DNA of 64,000 bases from Myotis daubentonii (Eukaryota > Chordata > Mammalia > Chiroptera > Vespertilionidae), in assembly GCF_963259705.1 (NCBI RefSeq), contig NC_081840.1, forward strand, positions 3,365,562-3,429,561. Direction: 5' to 3'. This document shows, piece by piece, positions 53,176-63,793 of the stretch (the first letter of the stretch is position 1; every line of letters begins with the position of its first letter). The notes below the pieces were generated by a model. It was not told where the DNA came from. It saw only the letters and a program-made list of their open reading frames with translations, and searched no databases. The translations under genes were made by a program, and so were the position numbers.

Positions 53176-53389
53176 GGCACGGAGGAGAGGAAAGCTGGGG
53201 GCACTGAGGGCAGTCACCCCGACTCAGGCGGCGTAGGGGGCATAGGGGCTGCTTTGGGGGAGGTGCAAAGGAGGTGAGACTGCGGAGCAGGCGCCACGCC
53301 TCGGCATCCTCGGGGCAAGACAGGAAGTGCTGAGCAGTTGGAGATCATATGTCAGGGACCAAAAATTGCATGCAAGCAGAAAAAAAAAA

Positions 53390-53880
53390 AAGCCCCGGGT
53401 CTAAGGTTGTTATTTATAGCAAGAATTTAAACAGGGACGTTCTATCAGTTTTCTGAATTACTGACAGTTGCAGAAATGTTAATACAAATCTTTATAAGAC
53501 TGGCCAGATGTTCGATATTAAACAAGCATCTGTTTTGTATAAAAGACTTTTTATGCCCCCGCACACTGCTTCTCTGTCTCTCTCCCCTCCTCACCCACCC
53601 GTCCTGATCCCATGGTGCATCAGGGCAATTGTTTTATTTAGTTTCTGAATGCCTGTGTCCACGGTGTCAAAAATACACCCCAAAAATTCACCCTGGGAAG
53701 GGTTAATCATGGCCTTTCTGGTGTCATATTCCGCACTTTACGTGTGGTGGTAATAGTTGTCATTAGGGCTGTAAGAATGTCTACTTATCTTTCTTAATCA
53801 CATACTAGAAAGAAGTGCCTCTGAACACATATGTATTATTTAATCAAAGTCGCACAGTTATTGGCATTTGCGCTCCTCCG
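53390..53880. promoter_or_regulatory. AT-rich, conserved-looking island, 0.5 kb
   Basis: A repeat-free AT-rich stretch (for example TAAGACTGGCCAGATGTTCG, GGTTAATCATGGCCTTTCTG and ATTTAATCAAAGTCGCACAG) in otherwise GC-rich DNA. It has no open frame of note. The texture resembles vertebrate conserved noncoding sequence. Confidence 0.38.
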
Positions 53881-54073
53881 GGGCTGTGTTTATTTTCTGT
53901 TTGCAAGGGGGAGCGTTGCCTCCCGGGAGAGAGGGGGCCCCTGTCCGCACCCCTGTTCTTCGCTGTCAGAGCACGTGACCCTCGGTGCTATTAATATCAG
54001 AGGCTGAACACATGTTGTTACTCCCCACGCCCCCCTTTTGGCGGCATCTAGGAAAAGCATTTTTATTAACAAA

Positions 54074-54467
54074 CTAGAGTCCCGGTGGACAAATTTGTGC
54101 ACCAGTGGGGTCCCTCGGCCTGTGGGATCGGGCCAAAACCAGCTCTCCAACATCCCCCAAGGGGTCCTGAATTGTGAGAGGGTGCAGGCCAGGCCGAGGG
54201 ACCCACAGGTTCACGATCCGGGCTGGGGAGGGATGCGGGAGGTTGGTTAGCCAGGGAGGGACTGCGGGAAGGCTCCAGGGCATGTCCAGCCCATCTTGCT
54301 CAGTCCTGATTGGCTGGACCCCAGCAGCAAGCTAACCTACGGGTTGGAGTGTCTTCCACCTGGTGGTCAGTGCACGTCATAGCAAGTGGTGAGTGGCCTT
54401 AGCATATGCTTTGATTGGTTGAATGGATGACCAGACACTTAGCATATTAGGTTTTTATTTTATAGGA
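54074..54467 (-). mobile_element. HeliBat-type nonautonomous Helitron
   Basis: A 394-bp element read on the minus strand. Its 5' end is TCCTATAAAATAAAAACC, followed by TAATATGC and the ACCAATCAAAGCATATGC segment. Its 3' end is GGGACTCTAG preceded by a palindrome-like hairpin GTGCACAAATTTGTCCAC. It sits between A (5') and T (3') without target duplication, as Helitrons do, and shows the TC start and CTAG (CTRR) end. There is no Rep/helicase frame. The hairpin has two mismatches from a perfect palindrome, so the copy is somewhat aged. Confidence 0.93.
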
Positions 54468-54639
54468 TAAAGGGTAAAACGCATGCCCCAGATGAACCCT
54501 GCAGCCTGGAGGAGGAGGGTTGGTTGGGACCTTTAGGGACGGAGAGCAAAGGGGGGCAGTGGGATCACTGTGCCTGCCCTGCGACGGTCCCCTTGCAGCA
54601 TGCCCACTCCTCTGGCAGGAACTAGTGCATCCACAGGCC
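54468..54639. other. Unassigned sequence
   Basis: Nothing recognised. Confidence 0.4.
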
Positions 54640-54735
54640 CCATGGCCCCGTTTTACAGATAGGCAAACTGAGGCTCCAAGGGAAGCACATGCTCAGAGGC
54701 CCTAAGCACGTGAGCTGGAAGCTAACTGCTCACTT
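54640..54735 (+). mobile_element. L2/MIR-like remnant
   Basis: CCGTTTTACAGATAGGCAAAC followed by TGAGGCTCCAAGG is the common L2/MIR segment. Confidence 0.55.
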
Positions 54736-54966
54736 GATTCTGATGCCCTGGGGTGTTCAGCATAAAGTCATGCACGCTCCCCCGCCAGCCCCGGCCACAG
54801 TGGCCACAAGCCAAGGTGACCGCTGAGCACTTGGAATGTGGCCGGTCCAAACTGAGCCAGGCTGTGTCAGATTCACGCTGGCTTTCCAGACCTGGTGCCA
54901 AAGCAAGATATGACATACGGCAGTAGTCATTTTAAAAAAATACTCAGGCTCTCACCTCCATGCCTT

Positions 54967-55174
54967 TGTTATTATTATTGATTTCAGAGAGGACGGGAGA
55001 GGGAGAGAGAGATAGAAACATCAATGATGAGAAAGAATCATGGATCGGCTGCCTCCTGCACGCCCCACAATGGTGGTTGAGCCCGAAACCCGGGCATGTG
55101 CCCTGACTGGGAATCGAACTGTGACCTCCTGGTTCATAGGCCAACGCCCAACCACTGAGCCAAACAGCTGGGCT
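54967..55174 (-). mobile_element. Ves-type tRNA SINE
   Basis: Reverse-strand copy with the GATTTCAGAGAGGACGGGAG block and head ending GAGCCAAACAGCTGGGCT; CCTCCTGGTTCATAGG head type. Confidence 0.94.
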
Positions 55175-56055
55175 ATTTATTTATTCTAAGAATTCACACA
55201 TAGCCACCATTAGAACCTAAGTGGTATTCACTATAAGGAAAATAAACTTGATTTCATGAATTTTAGTTAATGTTTTAACACACTCATCTCTTTCGTTACA
55301 TGGATTCAGTGGACATGCATCGCGGTCCCCAGCCCCCTGCTCGGGTGGTGACAACCTGCGCACCCAGCCCTCACCGCTTCCCTCACCTCGCGCTGGCCGG
55401 GCTGCGTGACGCTGTGGCCCTTCAGCCCTTCGTGCGGCCCCTCGGGGGCGCTCCCGGGCCAAGGCCTCCGGTGGGTGTGTCCAGGCCCCACCTGGGGGAG
55501 GCGATCAGACCCGGGTACAGTTCCACCCTCTGCGGCTGACATTACAACAGCCCGGCATGCTCTGTGTCACACCAAACACAGCTCCCCGGGATCGGAACCC
55601 TCAGGCGGCGCTGCTTAATCACGTCCCGCCAGGGTTATGTGGGCGATGATTACAGTCGGGGAAGTCAAAATACAGCCCAGGCCGGGGGAATTGTTAAAGT
55701 GATTGAAACATGGAAATGAATCCGAGCAGAAAGGTCTAAATCTTACCTGGGTTAGCATTATTGTTATAATAAATAATCATAATAATCCCATACATTTTAG
55801 AGCTTACCAAATCCTTCTTATACATTACTTCGTTTGACTGGGTTGGCGAGAATAAATCTTAAGGCTTAATTTTTCTTGGAAATATCAATCTCTTCTCCTC
55901 CGTACTCCACCCGGCTGCCTTATTCATGGTCCCAAAGCACAGCGTCCCCATTGGCTCCCCAGCTCAGAAACTTGGAGCAACTTGCTGCCTCTAGAGAATA
56001 AACTCCCACCTCCTGATCCTGGCGTTCCAGACCGCCTGGAGCCTGCCCAGCCTCT
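55175..56055. other. Unassigned sequence
   Basis: AT-rich at 55660-55880, GC-rich before that; no gene or repeat recognised. Confidence 0.4.
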
Positions 56056-56061
56056 GTCCAG

Positions 56062-57945
56062 CTGTGTCTCTCGCCTGTGTACCCGAGCACAGGTCTGCAC
56101 CTCGCCTGTATAACCTGCACCTCGCCTGTGTATATCTGAGCACAGGTACGCACCTCGCCTGTGTACCCGAGCACAGGTCTGCACCTCGCCTGTATAACCT
56201 GCACCTCGCCTGTGTATATCTGAGCACAGGTCCGCACCTCACCTGTGTATATCTGAGCACAGGTGTGCACCTCGCCTGTGTATATCTGAGCACAGGTCCG
56301 CGCCTCGCCTGTGTATATCTGAGCACAGGTGCGCACCTCGCCTGTGTATATCTGAGCACAGGTCCGCACCTCGCCTGTGTATATCTGAGCACAGGTCCGC
56401 ACCTCGCCTGTGTATATCTGAGCACAGGTGCGCACCTCGCCTGTGTATATCTGAGCACAGGTGCGCACCTCGCCTGTGTATATCTGAGCACAGGTCCGCA
56501 CCTCGCCTGTGTATATCTGAGCACAGGTCCGCACCTCGCCTGTGTATATCTGAGCACAGGTGCGCACCTCGCCTGTGTATATCTGAGCACAGGTCCGCAC
56601 CTCGCTTGTGTATACCTGAGCACAGGTCTGCACCTCGCCTGTGTATATCTGAGCACAGGTGCGCACCTCGCCTGTGTATACCTGAGCACAGGTCTGCACC
56701 TCGCCTGTGTATATCTGAGCACAGGTGCGCACCTCGCCTGTGTATATCTGAGCACAGGTGCGCACCTCGCCTGTGTATATCTGAGCACAGGTCCGCACCT
56801 CGCCTGTGTATATCTGAGCACAGGTCCGCACCTCGCCTGTGTATATCTGAGCACAGGTCCGCGCCTCGCCTGTGTATATCTGAGCACAGGTGCGCACCTC
56901 GCCTGTGTATATCTGAGCACAGGTCCGCACCTCGCCTGTGTATATCTGAGCACAGGTCCGCACCTCGCCTGTGTATATCTGAGCACAGGTGTGCACCTCG
57001 CCTGTGTATACCTGAGCACAGGTCCGCGCCTCGCCTGTGTATATCTGAGCACAGGTGCGCACCTCGCCTGTGTATATCTGAGCACAGGTCCGCACCTCGC
57101 CTGTGTATATCTGAGCACAGGTCCGCACCTCGCCTGTGTATATCTGAGCACAGGTGTGCACCTCGCCTGTGTATACCTGAGCACAGGTCTGCACCTCGCC
57201 TGTGTATATCTGAGCACAGGTGCGCACCTCGCCTGTGTATACCTGAGCACAGGTCTGCACCTCGCCTGTGTATATCTGAGCACAGGTGCGCACCTCGCCT
57301 GTGTATATCTGAGCACAGGTGCGCACCTCGCCTGTGTATATCTGAGCACAGGTGCGCACCTCGCCTGTGTATATCTGAGCACAGGTCCGCACCTCGCTTG
57401 TGTATACCTGAGCACAGGTCTGCACCTCGCCTGTGTATATCTGAGCACAGGTCCGCACCTCGCCTGTGTATATCTGAGCACAGGTCCGCACCTCGCCTGT
57501 GTATATCTGAGCACAGGTGCGCACCTCGCCTGTGTATATCTGAGCACAGGTCCGCACCTCGCTTGTGTATACCTGAGCACAGGTCTGCACCTCGCCTGTG
57601 TATATCTGAGCACAGGTGCGCACCTCGCCTGTGTATACCTGAGCACAGGTCTGCACCTCGCCTGTGTATATCTGAGCACAGGTGCGCACCTCGCCTGTGT
57701 ATATCTGAGCACAGGTGCGCACCTCGCCTGTGTATATCTGAGCACAGGTCCGCACCTCGCCTGTGTATATCTGAGCACAGGTGCGCACCTCGCCTGTGTA
57801 CCTGAGCCCAGGTACGCACCTCGCCTGTGTATATCTGAGCACAGGTCCGCACCTCGCCTGGGTATATCTGAGCACAGGTCCGCACCTCGCCTGGGTATAT
57901 CTGAGCACAGGTCCGCACCTCGCCTGGGTATATCTGAGCACAGTA
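56062..57945 (+). repeat. 33-bp minisatellite, about 57 copies
   Basis: Unit CACCTCGCCTGTGTATATCT plus GAGCACAGGTCCG. The main variation is at the codon-like triplet after CACAGGT (CCG, GCG, TCG-like, GTG), with TATACC replacing TATATC in some units. Variants follow patterns: the same runs of five to eight unit types recur, showing block duplication. The first 150 bp hold a 90-bp composite containing a shortened TATAACCTG unit, present twice. Within each unit CCTGTG and CACAGG are complementary across a 10-nt spacer. The unit has no stop in at least five of six frames and 33 is divisible by three, so frames of 400 to 700 codons exist on both strands; I do not regard any as a gene. Confidence 0.96.
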
Positions 57946-58140
57946 CCTTGGGCCTCCTGGGTGCACAGCTCTGGTCCCTGTGTTGGTGCCTTTGTGCAGC
58001 AGCCCTCTCTTGTGGATGCCCTTCCCTGACCTCTGACCTCTCCCAGGCCAGCCTGCCCGTAACACGATAGTAGTGCTCACAACGCACATCCCCCACTCAG
58101 CTGTAAACAGCTCGGGGTGGTGGGCCCTCCCGCCAGCCAA
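57946..58140. other. Unassigned sequence
   Basis: Nothing recognised. Confidence 0.4.
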
Positions 58141-58149
58141 GACTCTAGC

Positions 58150-58345
58150 CCAAGAGTTGGCCACACTTTTTCTGGAAAGGCCCAAATAGTGTATGTTTTA
58201 GGCTTTATGGACCCCATGACGTCTGTCACCTCGATCGATTCTGCCATCGTCTTTGGAAAGCTGACGTGGAGACCATCGGCCCGAGTGTGTCCAGCAAGAC
58301 TGGGCGCTTCCAGCTGGGCTTGGCCGTGGCCCTAATCTGCTGGCC
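58150..58345 (+). mobile_element. Old nonautonomous repeat, DNA-transposon-like
   Basis: GAGTTGGCCACACTTTTTCTGG, AAAGGCCCAAATAG and TTTTAGGCTTTATGGACC follow a widespread old mammalian repeat with the theme CTTTTTCTGTAAAGGGCC. I cannot name the family securely, and the right end is not clear. Confidence 0.45.
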
Positions 58346-58788
58346 CCTGGCTTGGCCAAATGTCTCGCCAAGGGGTCGCATAAACGTTTGTGGGCTGGTG
58401 GGGGGCTGGCTGGTGGATGCATGAAAGAGAGAAAAGCGTGCGCGAGTTTGGGAGCTGAGTTGGCCTGAGTACACAGCCAGGGCCAGAGCCCGTGACCACC
58501 TAGCCACCTGCACAAGAGGGAAAACGGAGGTGCCCGTGCGGGGGCCATTCTCCCCTGGGCTTGGGGGCCTGGAAGGAGGGCTGGGGACACAGCAAGGCCA
58601 ACCTCATGGGTAGGTGTTGTGGGGGTGGCCGGCACAGAGTGGTGGGGGCTCGCACAGCTCCGTCCGGACCCCACCTCCCCCTCCCTCATCACCCGGTAGA
58701 GTAAGAAGGCTGGTCTCGGGGTTGCTGCTCCCGTAGAGTTGGTGCCGCTCTGGGCATTGTGGGTACCAAGTAGTATCAGGCCAGGTTG
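58346..58788. other. Unassigned sequence
   Basis: Nothing recognised. Confidence 0.4.
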
Positions 58789-58804
58789 CTTCCTGTCTGC
58801 CTTT

Positions 58805-59022
58805 TTTTTTTTTTTTTTTTTTAAATATTTTAGTGATTTCAGAGAAGAAGAGAGAGGGATAGAGAAACATCAATGATGAGAGAGAGTCATTGATCAGCTG
58901 CCTCCTGCACACCCCACACTGGGTACCGAGCCCGCACCCTGGGCATGTGCCCTGACCGGGAATCGAACTGTGACCTCCTGGTTCATAGGTCGAGCTCAAC
59001 CACGGAGCCACGCCAGCAGGGC
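58805..59022 (-). mobile_element. Ves-type tRNA SINE
   Basis: Long oligo(T) (the A tail of the minus strand) at about 58802-58822 and head ending GAGCCACGCCAGCAGGGC. Target duplication CTTCCTGTCTGCCTTT (58789-58804) against CTTCCTGTTTGTCTTT (59023-59038). Head type: CCTCCTGGTTCATAGG. Confidence 0.95.
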
Positions 59023-59038
59023 CTTCCTGTTTGTCTTT

Positions 59039-59904
59039 AGCCAACCCAGAGCCGAGAGAGTGGCCTCACATATCCCGCGAGCAGGCAGGAGCGGGACCTG
59101 AGGCATCTCACCGGCGAGACCAGCACCGTGTTGTGCGAGGAAGGAGCCAGGAGCCAGGAGTCAGCCCCTCGGACGAGGCCCGACTGCATTCCACCCTGGA
59201 CCATGCGCGCCCTCCCGCCATCCTCTCAGCTTTTCCAGGAAGCAGCGGTTACAACCACGGCTCCCATTTCCCACGGGAGGGCTGCTCCAGGCCACACAGG
59301 GTGGGGCCGTCTTCCTTCCCCCGAAGCCACGCTGAGGCAGGGCCCAGGCAGCCCGTCTGCAGCCGGGAGCCCCCTGAACCCCAGCATCGCCGGCCCAGGG
59401 TGGGGCCCACTCCTCGGTCCCTTCACCATGACAACACCCGGGCTTGTCCACGGGCTCACCCGCCTCTCCCGGGGATGAGCAGAGCCCTCGCCCTTAGGCG
59501 CCTCCCTGTGCGGGGTGACCCCCTGTCACAGGGCTGGGACCAGGGACAGGGGGAGGTGAGGCTGGACGGGGACACGGCCATAAAGCAAGGTGAGCTGCTG
59601 GGGCAGGTGCAGGACGGAGGGCCCAGACAGGACCCACCACGGCATTTCCAAGCGGAAAGTGGGCTGTTTTCACATCTTCCCCAGGTCGCCAGGGGCCTGG
59701 GTGGCCACCTGAATCTCCTCTTCCTCCCTCCCTGTGAAGATACAGGGAAAAGGAAACCGAAGCCCACATTTCTTAGGAAGAAAGGGATCACAGTGACCGA
59801 CCGACGCTGTACTCTCTCACCCACGGTTCTTTGTTTTTTTTATTCTCCTTCCACGGTGACCCCCGTGGTGTTTCTTGGTGCTCCTTTTTCTTTATTTGTT
59901 TGTT
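59039..59904. other. Unassigned GC-rich sequence
   Basis: Open frames exist on both strands but show no recognised domain. Confidence 0.45.
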
Positions 59905-60156
59905 TTTTGTTAATCCTCACCTGAGGACATTTTCCCATTGATGTTAGAGAGAGTGGAAGGGAAGGGGGCACAGAGGGAGAGAGAGAAACACTGATGTGAG
60001 AGAGACACATTGGTTGGTTGCCTCGTGCACACACCCCAATGAGGAGGCTGGGGATTGAGCATGCAACTGAGATATGTGCCCTTGACCGGAATCGAACCCA
60101 GGACCATCCAGTCTGCCAGCCGAAGCTGTATCCACTGAGCAACACCGGCCAGGGCT
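59905..60156 (-). mobile_element. Older bat tRNA SINE (CTCACCTGAGG type)
   Basis: Plus-orientation landmarks are AATCCTCACCTGAGGACATT, CACTGATGTGAGAGAGACAC, GGTTGGTTGCCTCGTGCAC and head ending GAGCAACACCGGCCAGGGC. Same class as 3969, 41805 and 43389. Confidence 0.92.
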
Positions 60157-60656
60157 CATCCACGGCTCTTTGAATAAAAATCCTTCCTTGGACGTACATA
60201 TAATTCTAATAGTGCCTCACACTTGTTTCCCACACATGTGAAGAGCCGGAGGATAACTCCGAGAAGTTAAACACGGAGCACGAAGCTTTATTTTCTTATT
60301 CTGTCAGATGGGCAAGTGCAAGTCCAAACCATTCAAGAACGTTGGGAGGACAGCTCGAAACGCCACGATCCATTCGACACTCAAACCAAACACAGCGAAA
60401 GGGGCGAAGGCCGTCTCTTGCCTTCCTCTCCATCTTCCTGTTTCTTTCCCTTCGAGCGGATGAGAGGGAAAACGATCGAAGTAGGACACGGACAAGGAGG
60501 AGCCCACGGCGGGCAAGCTGTCCTTTCCTTTCATGATCCTGGGAGAGACAAGAAAAACAAAAGCATCCACTGGAAGTGAGGGGGGCCCACTCCTGAATTT
60601 CCTTTCTTTTGCCAAGACACCCACTAATCCCTGGATGACTTCTTCACTTCTCAAGC

Positions 60657-60660
<4 letters not shown>
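60157..60660. other. Unassigned sequence
   Basis: Nothing recognised. Confidence 0.4.

Positions 60661-60726
<66 letters not shown>
60661..60726 (+). repeat. CT microsatellite
   Basis: About 66 bp of pure CT, 33 units, ending CTCTCCTTCTTCC. Confidence 0.97.
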
Positions 60727-60728
<2 letters not shown>

Positions 60729-60797
60729 TCTTCCAATGTTTAAAGCCCTGCCTCTCAACTCTCAACATTTTAAAAATTCTTAATGATGCAGCCTGAG

Positions 60798-60811
60798 GTT
60801 GCCATGGCAAC
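60798..60811. promoter_or_regulatory. Palindromic RFX (X-box) site
   Basis: GTTGCCATGGCAAC is a perfect 14-bp palindrome and equals the full consensus for RFX-family winged-helix factors, which control ciliary and other genes. It lies in a repeat-free stretch (60775-60900) just past a CT microsatellite. No promoter or exon is identifiable beside it. Confidence 0.6.
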
Positions 60812-62890
60812 CGGTTTCCGCTCGGAGGCGGTGGTAGAGGCCTGTGATGGGGCTGCCATTGAAATCACAAATAATTTCCCTTTTCTGGCAGAATTAGGGA
60901 GGCTGTCTCCCGAGCTCCCCGGCGGCTTTCCCCGCCCCGAAGAAGCCGGTCCCACGCACGGAGACACCCAGGGTTGCATTTCCCTGGGACCTTCTAGAGC
61001 GTCCCCTCCACGGCAGACAGGCGGTCCCTCGGGAAGCACCACGCGCACGCCCTCCGGGTGTTTCCCTTCCTCGGCGTGAGACATGCTTCCGAGGAAGTCT
61101 GGCGACGTTTGATGGGTCCCCCCACCCCCTTTTTAATTGCCTTTGGTTTCCCGTTCTTAAAACAGCCAAGGTTCCTTCTCCTGGAGCCCGAGGACAGCTT
61201 GCCAACAGCCGTGGAGACACAGAGGAGCTGTTTGGGCCCGAGACTTGGCATTGGTGTCACTCCAGGAGGACTGCGTGGACCTGCCCGCCTTCTCCTCCAC
61301 CCCAGCGGCCCCCAGCGCAGGCCAGGGGGCCGCCTTCTCTCAGTGCCGCCTCTTTTCCCTGACGCCTCGAACGAACCCAACCTGTCTCCCCCCGCTCGCC
61401 TGCGCTTCCTGAGGTGCGGGTAGCCTTTGGCGCCAAGCCAGCGAGGCGCCCTCCTGCCTCAGTTTCCATATGGGGCCAGTACGGCACCTGTCATCCAGGT
61501 GAGCTCAAAGCAAAAGCCAGTCCCGTGGTTCTGAGTCCTCAGGAAGGCCAAGAATGCTAACAAAGGAGTCAGGGTGTGGGGCAGGGAAGGCTACGGGCCG
61601 AGGCCAGACCTTGGACAGTTGAACGAGTGGGCGGGTGGGCGGGGGGCAGAGGGGTCCCCGTGTCCCTCCCATCACAGGGCAGCAGCGTGGGCAGGGAGAC
61701 GGCCCTGCCTCCCAGTTGAGCACAGGCCTGATCACTGGTCTTGGACATTCTGATAGCGGAGACTGTCCTTGTGACCTCCAAGTGCCCTTGGGACAGGATG
61801 CCACCCAGGAATGAGGGGAAACACCCGGGGATCTGCCAGAGTCCCAGGGGAGAGTCCCACACGTGAGCGTGCGCTTGTGCGTGGGCCACGCCTGTGTGTG
61901 GAATACGCGGGGCTCTCACACGCTTCCCGGTGAGCCGCAACCAGGAGGTGCCAGGTCACTCCGTGAGATACAAGCGCCTCAGGGATGCGGCAGTCAACTA
62001 AACCGGGCGACCTGCATGCCCACCACCCAACGTCCCAGCCCAACCCAACGCACCCGCACCACCAGCTCCAGTTTGCCCGGCCCGAGCTCCCTTCTCTTTG
62101 TCTCCCCCACAGTCTCCTGAGATAAATGGAAGCCCCTTACCCCCAGCCCCCGCCCCCCTCCCCCCACATTCTTCCTTTTCAGCTGCTCAGACCCTCTCCA
62201 CAGAGAGCCGGATCCGCCCCCTCGAGGTGACCGAGCGGCTCAGAGCCTGGCATGGAAACAAAGCCTGCCTGTTTGCTTGGAGAGCTGCCTCGCCAAGCCC
62301 TTCGCAGAGGCCTCAGTAACGCGGGAACAATGCCTGCCCCGCGGTCCAAGTCCGCACAACAGAAGGCAGCGCTCGCTGGGGGTCAAGGTCTCCCGAGGTG
62401 GTTGCCGAGAGCGCGCGGTAATGGCGGTGAAGCGCTCCAGCGGTGAAGACGCACTTACATGTGCGCGGGGAGCGCTTTTCCCTTTTTGTTTTTCGGACAA
62501 AGAGAAAACTGAAGTGGGCATTTCCCGTGAAACGCACACCCCTGTCCCCAACTTAGGCTGAGTGAGCGCTTGATCCCGGAGCGTGAGCGCGTCGCCGCAG
62601 GCGTGTCTCCAACAAAAGATCCTTTTGGCGGCTGAGAAGCAGACCTTGGACTTTGCCCCTCCTCCTGCCCGTGAAAGCGTTTCTCTCGCGGTGCCGCTTG
62701 CACACGGGGGCTCTCCGCCAGGGTCCGCACCATGTGGAAGTTTGGAGCCAAACTTGTAGATCGGGGAGGTGAGCTGCAGTGTGGCGCTGGGGCGGGGGTG
62801 GGGGAGGCCTGCTCGAACCCTTTCCTGGAGGGAAGGAGTCTAGTTCCGAGGGTGTGAGGTAGCAGACGGGACCCGAGGGAGCCCACAGGG
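60812..62890. other. Unassigned GC-rich sequence, 2.1 kb
   Basis: GC-rich with many CpG dinucleotides between about 60900 and 61420 and again near 62300-62720. This could reflect a CpG island, but I did not compute a ratio. No exon or repeat is recognised. Confidence 0.4.
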
Positions 62891-62894
62891 TCGG

Positions 62895-63060
62895 ACGTGT
62901 ATCGGTTAGCTGTTGCTCCTCAGCGCTGCATAACAAACCACCCCCACACTCAGTGGGCAGCTCTGCATCCCTGTGGGCCTGGCACTGAGTGCGTGGTGGG
63001 TGGCTCTGCCCCACACGTGTTACTTCTGGGGCCCCAGGGAGAAAGGGCGGCAACACCCCC
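62895..63060 (+). mobile_element. Old interspersed repeat, family not assigned
   Basis: GGTTAGCTGTTGCTCCTCAG, GCTGCATAACAAACCACCCC and CTCAGTGGGCAGC follow the common mammalian theme GCTGCATAACAAACCACCCC. The 3' part has diverged beyond recognition. Confidence 0.45.
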
Positions 63061-63289
63061 CTAGCCCCCCCGACTCCCTCCCGGGAAAGACTTCTTATGT
63101 GAGGGCCAAAGCAGAAGACAAGGTCTCTTAATGCTTAGGTTGGAGCTGGCCAGCTCACGCCTGGCCACAAGCCACGGGCCAGAGAAAGCCACATGGCCAG
63201 CCCAAGCCCACCGGTGCATGACGGGCTGTGAGGAGCCAGGGCCGGTCTTTTCATCCCCACATGCGACCACGTCTGCTGAGCACTCACCT
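63061..63289. other. Unassigned sequence
   Basis: Nothing recognised. Confidence 0.4.
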
Positions 63290-63440
63290 GTCCCGTCTGT
63301 TTACACTGGCTCCTTACATGCACAGTCTGTTTTTTCTTCTCAGCAGCTGTGGGAACAGGAAGCATTATCCCCACTTTACAGGAAGCTGGGCAAGTAGAGT
63401 CCCCTGCAGAAGCTGACACAGCAGATCAGATGGAAAGAGC
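63290..63440 (+). mobile_element. L2/MIR3-like remnant
   Basis: GCATTATCCCCACTTTACAGG and the preceding sequence follow the L2/MIR3 pattern; diverged. Confidence 0.45.
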
Positions 63441-63785
63441 CAGCTGGCCGGCCGTGGCCTGCTTGCTAGCGCACTGCCCTTGGGCAGCCCCAGTCCACTT
63501 GGCTCAGAAGTGCTTGGGACCTGAGGTGTGAATGCCCCAACGCCCGGACCCGGATGGCACAGCTCTGAGGGGTGTTCCCAGCCCCCTTCCCGAGGGGCTG
63601 CACGGAGGTGGCCCCCCAGGGGACTTGGCCAGATCCTACTCCCTCACGAGGCCCCTTCCCTCCCCGTCCCTCACCCCTGCTCCCCTGCACCGTTCTCCTG
63701 AGGACACTTTCTAATCGATGATTTCACAGGAATCTGCTTCCCAGGGTTGCTTCGGGGAGCCCTTCTGGGTCAGAGGGGCAGGACG
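63441..63785. other. Unassigned sequence
   Basis: Nothing recognised. Confidence 0.4.
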
Positions 63786-63793
63786 GCCTAAAG

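Noticed and set aside
56062..57945. CRISPR-like array
   Set aside because: Units are contiguous with no unique spacers; this is a eukaryotic minisatellite.
55920..58185. Frames of 399 to 701 codons on both strands
   Set aside because: They come from a 33-bp repeat without stops; the same array is open in at least five frames, which is expected by arithmetic and not by selection.
59031..59924. 297-codon plus-strand frame as a host gene
   Set aside because: It begins in SINE-flanking sequence and ends in the tail region of another SINE; no domain or conserved motif is visible and competing frames are similar.
62313..62551. Promoter of a gene reading rightwards off the window
   Set aside because: CpG-rich but without a start motif, splice donor or coding exon that I can support.
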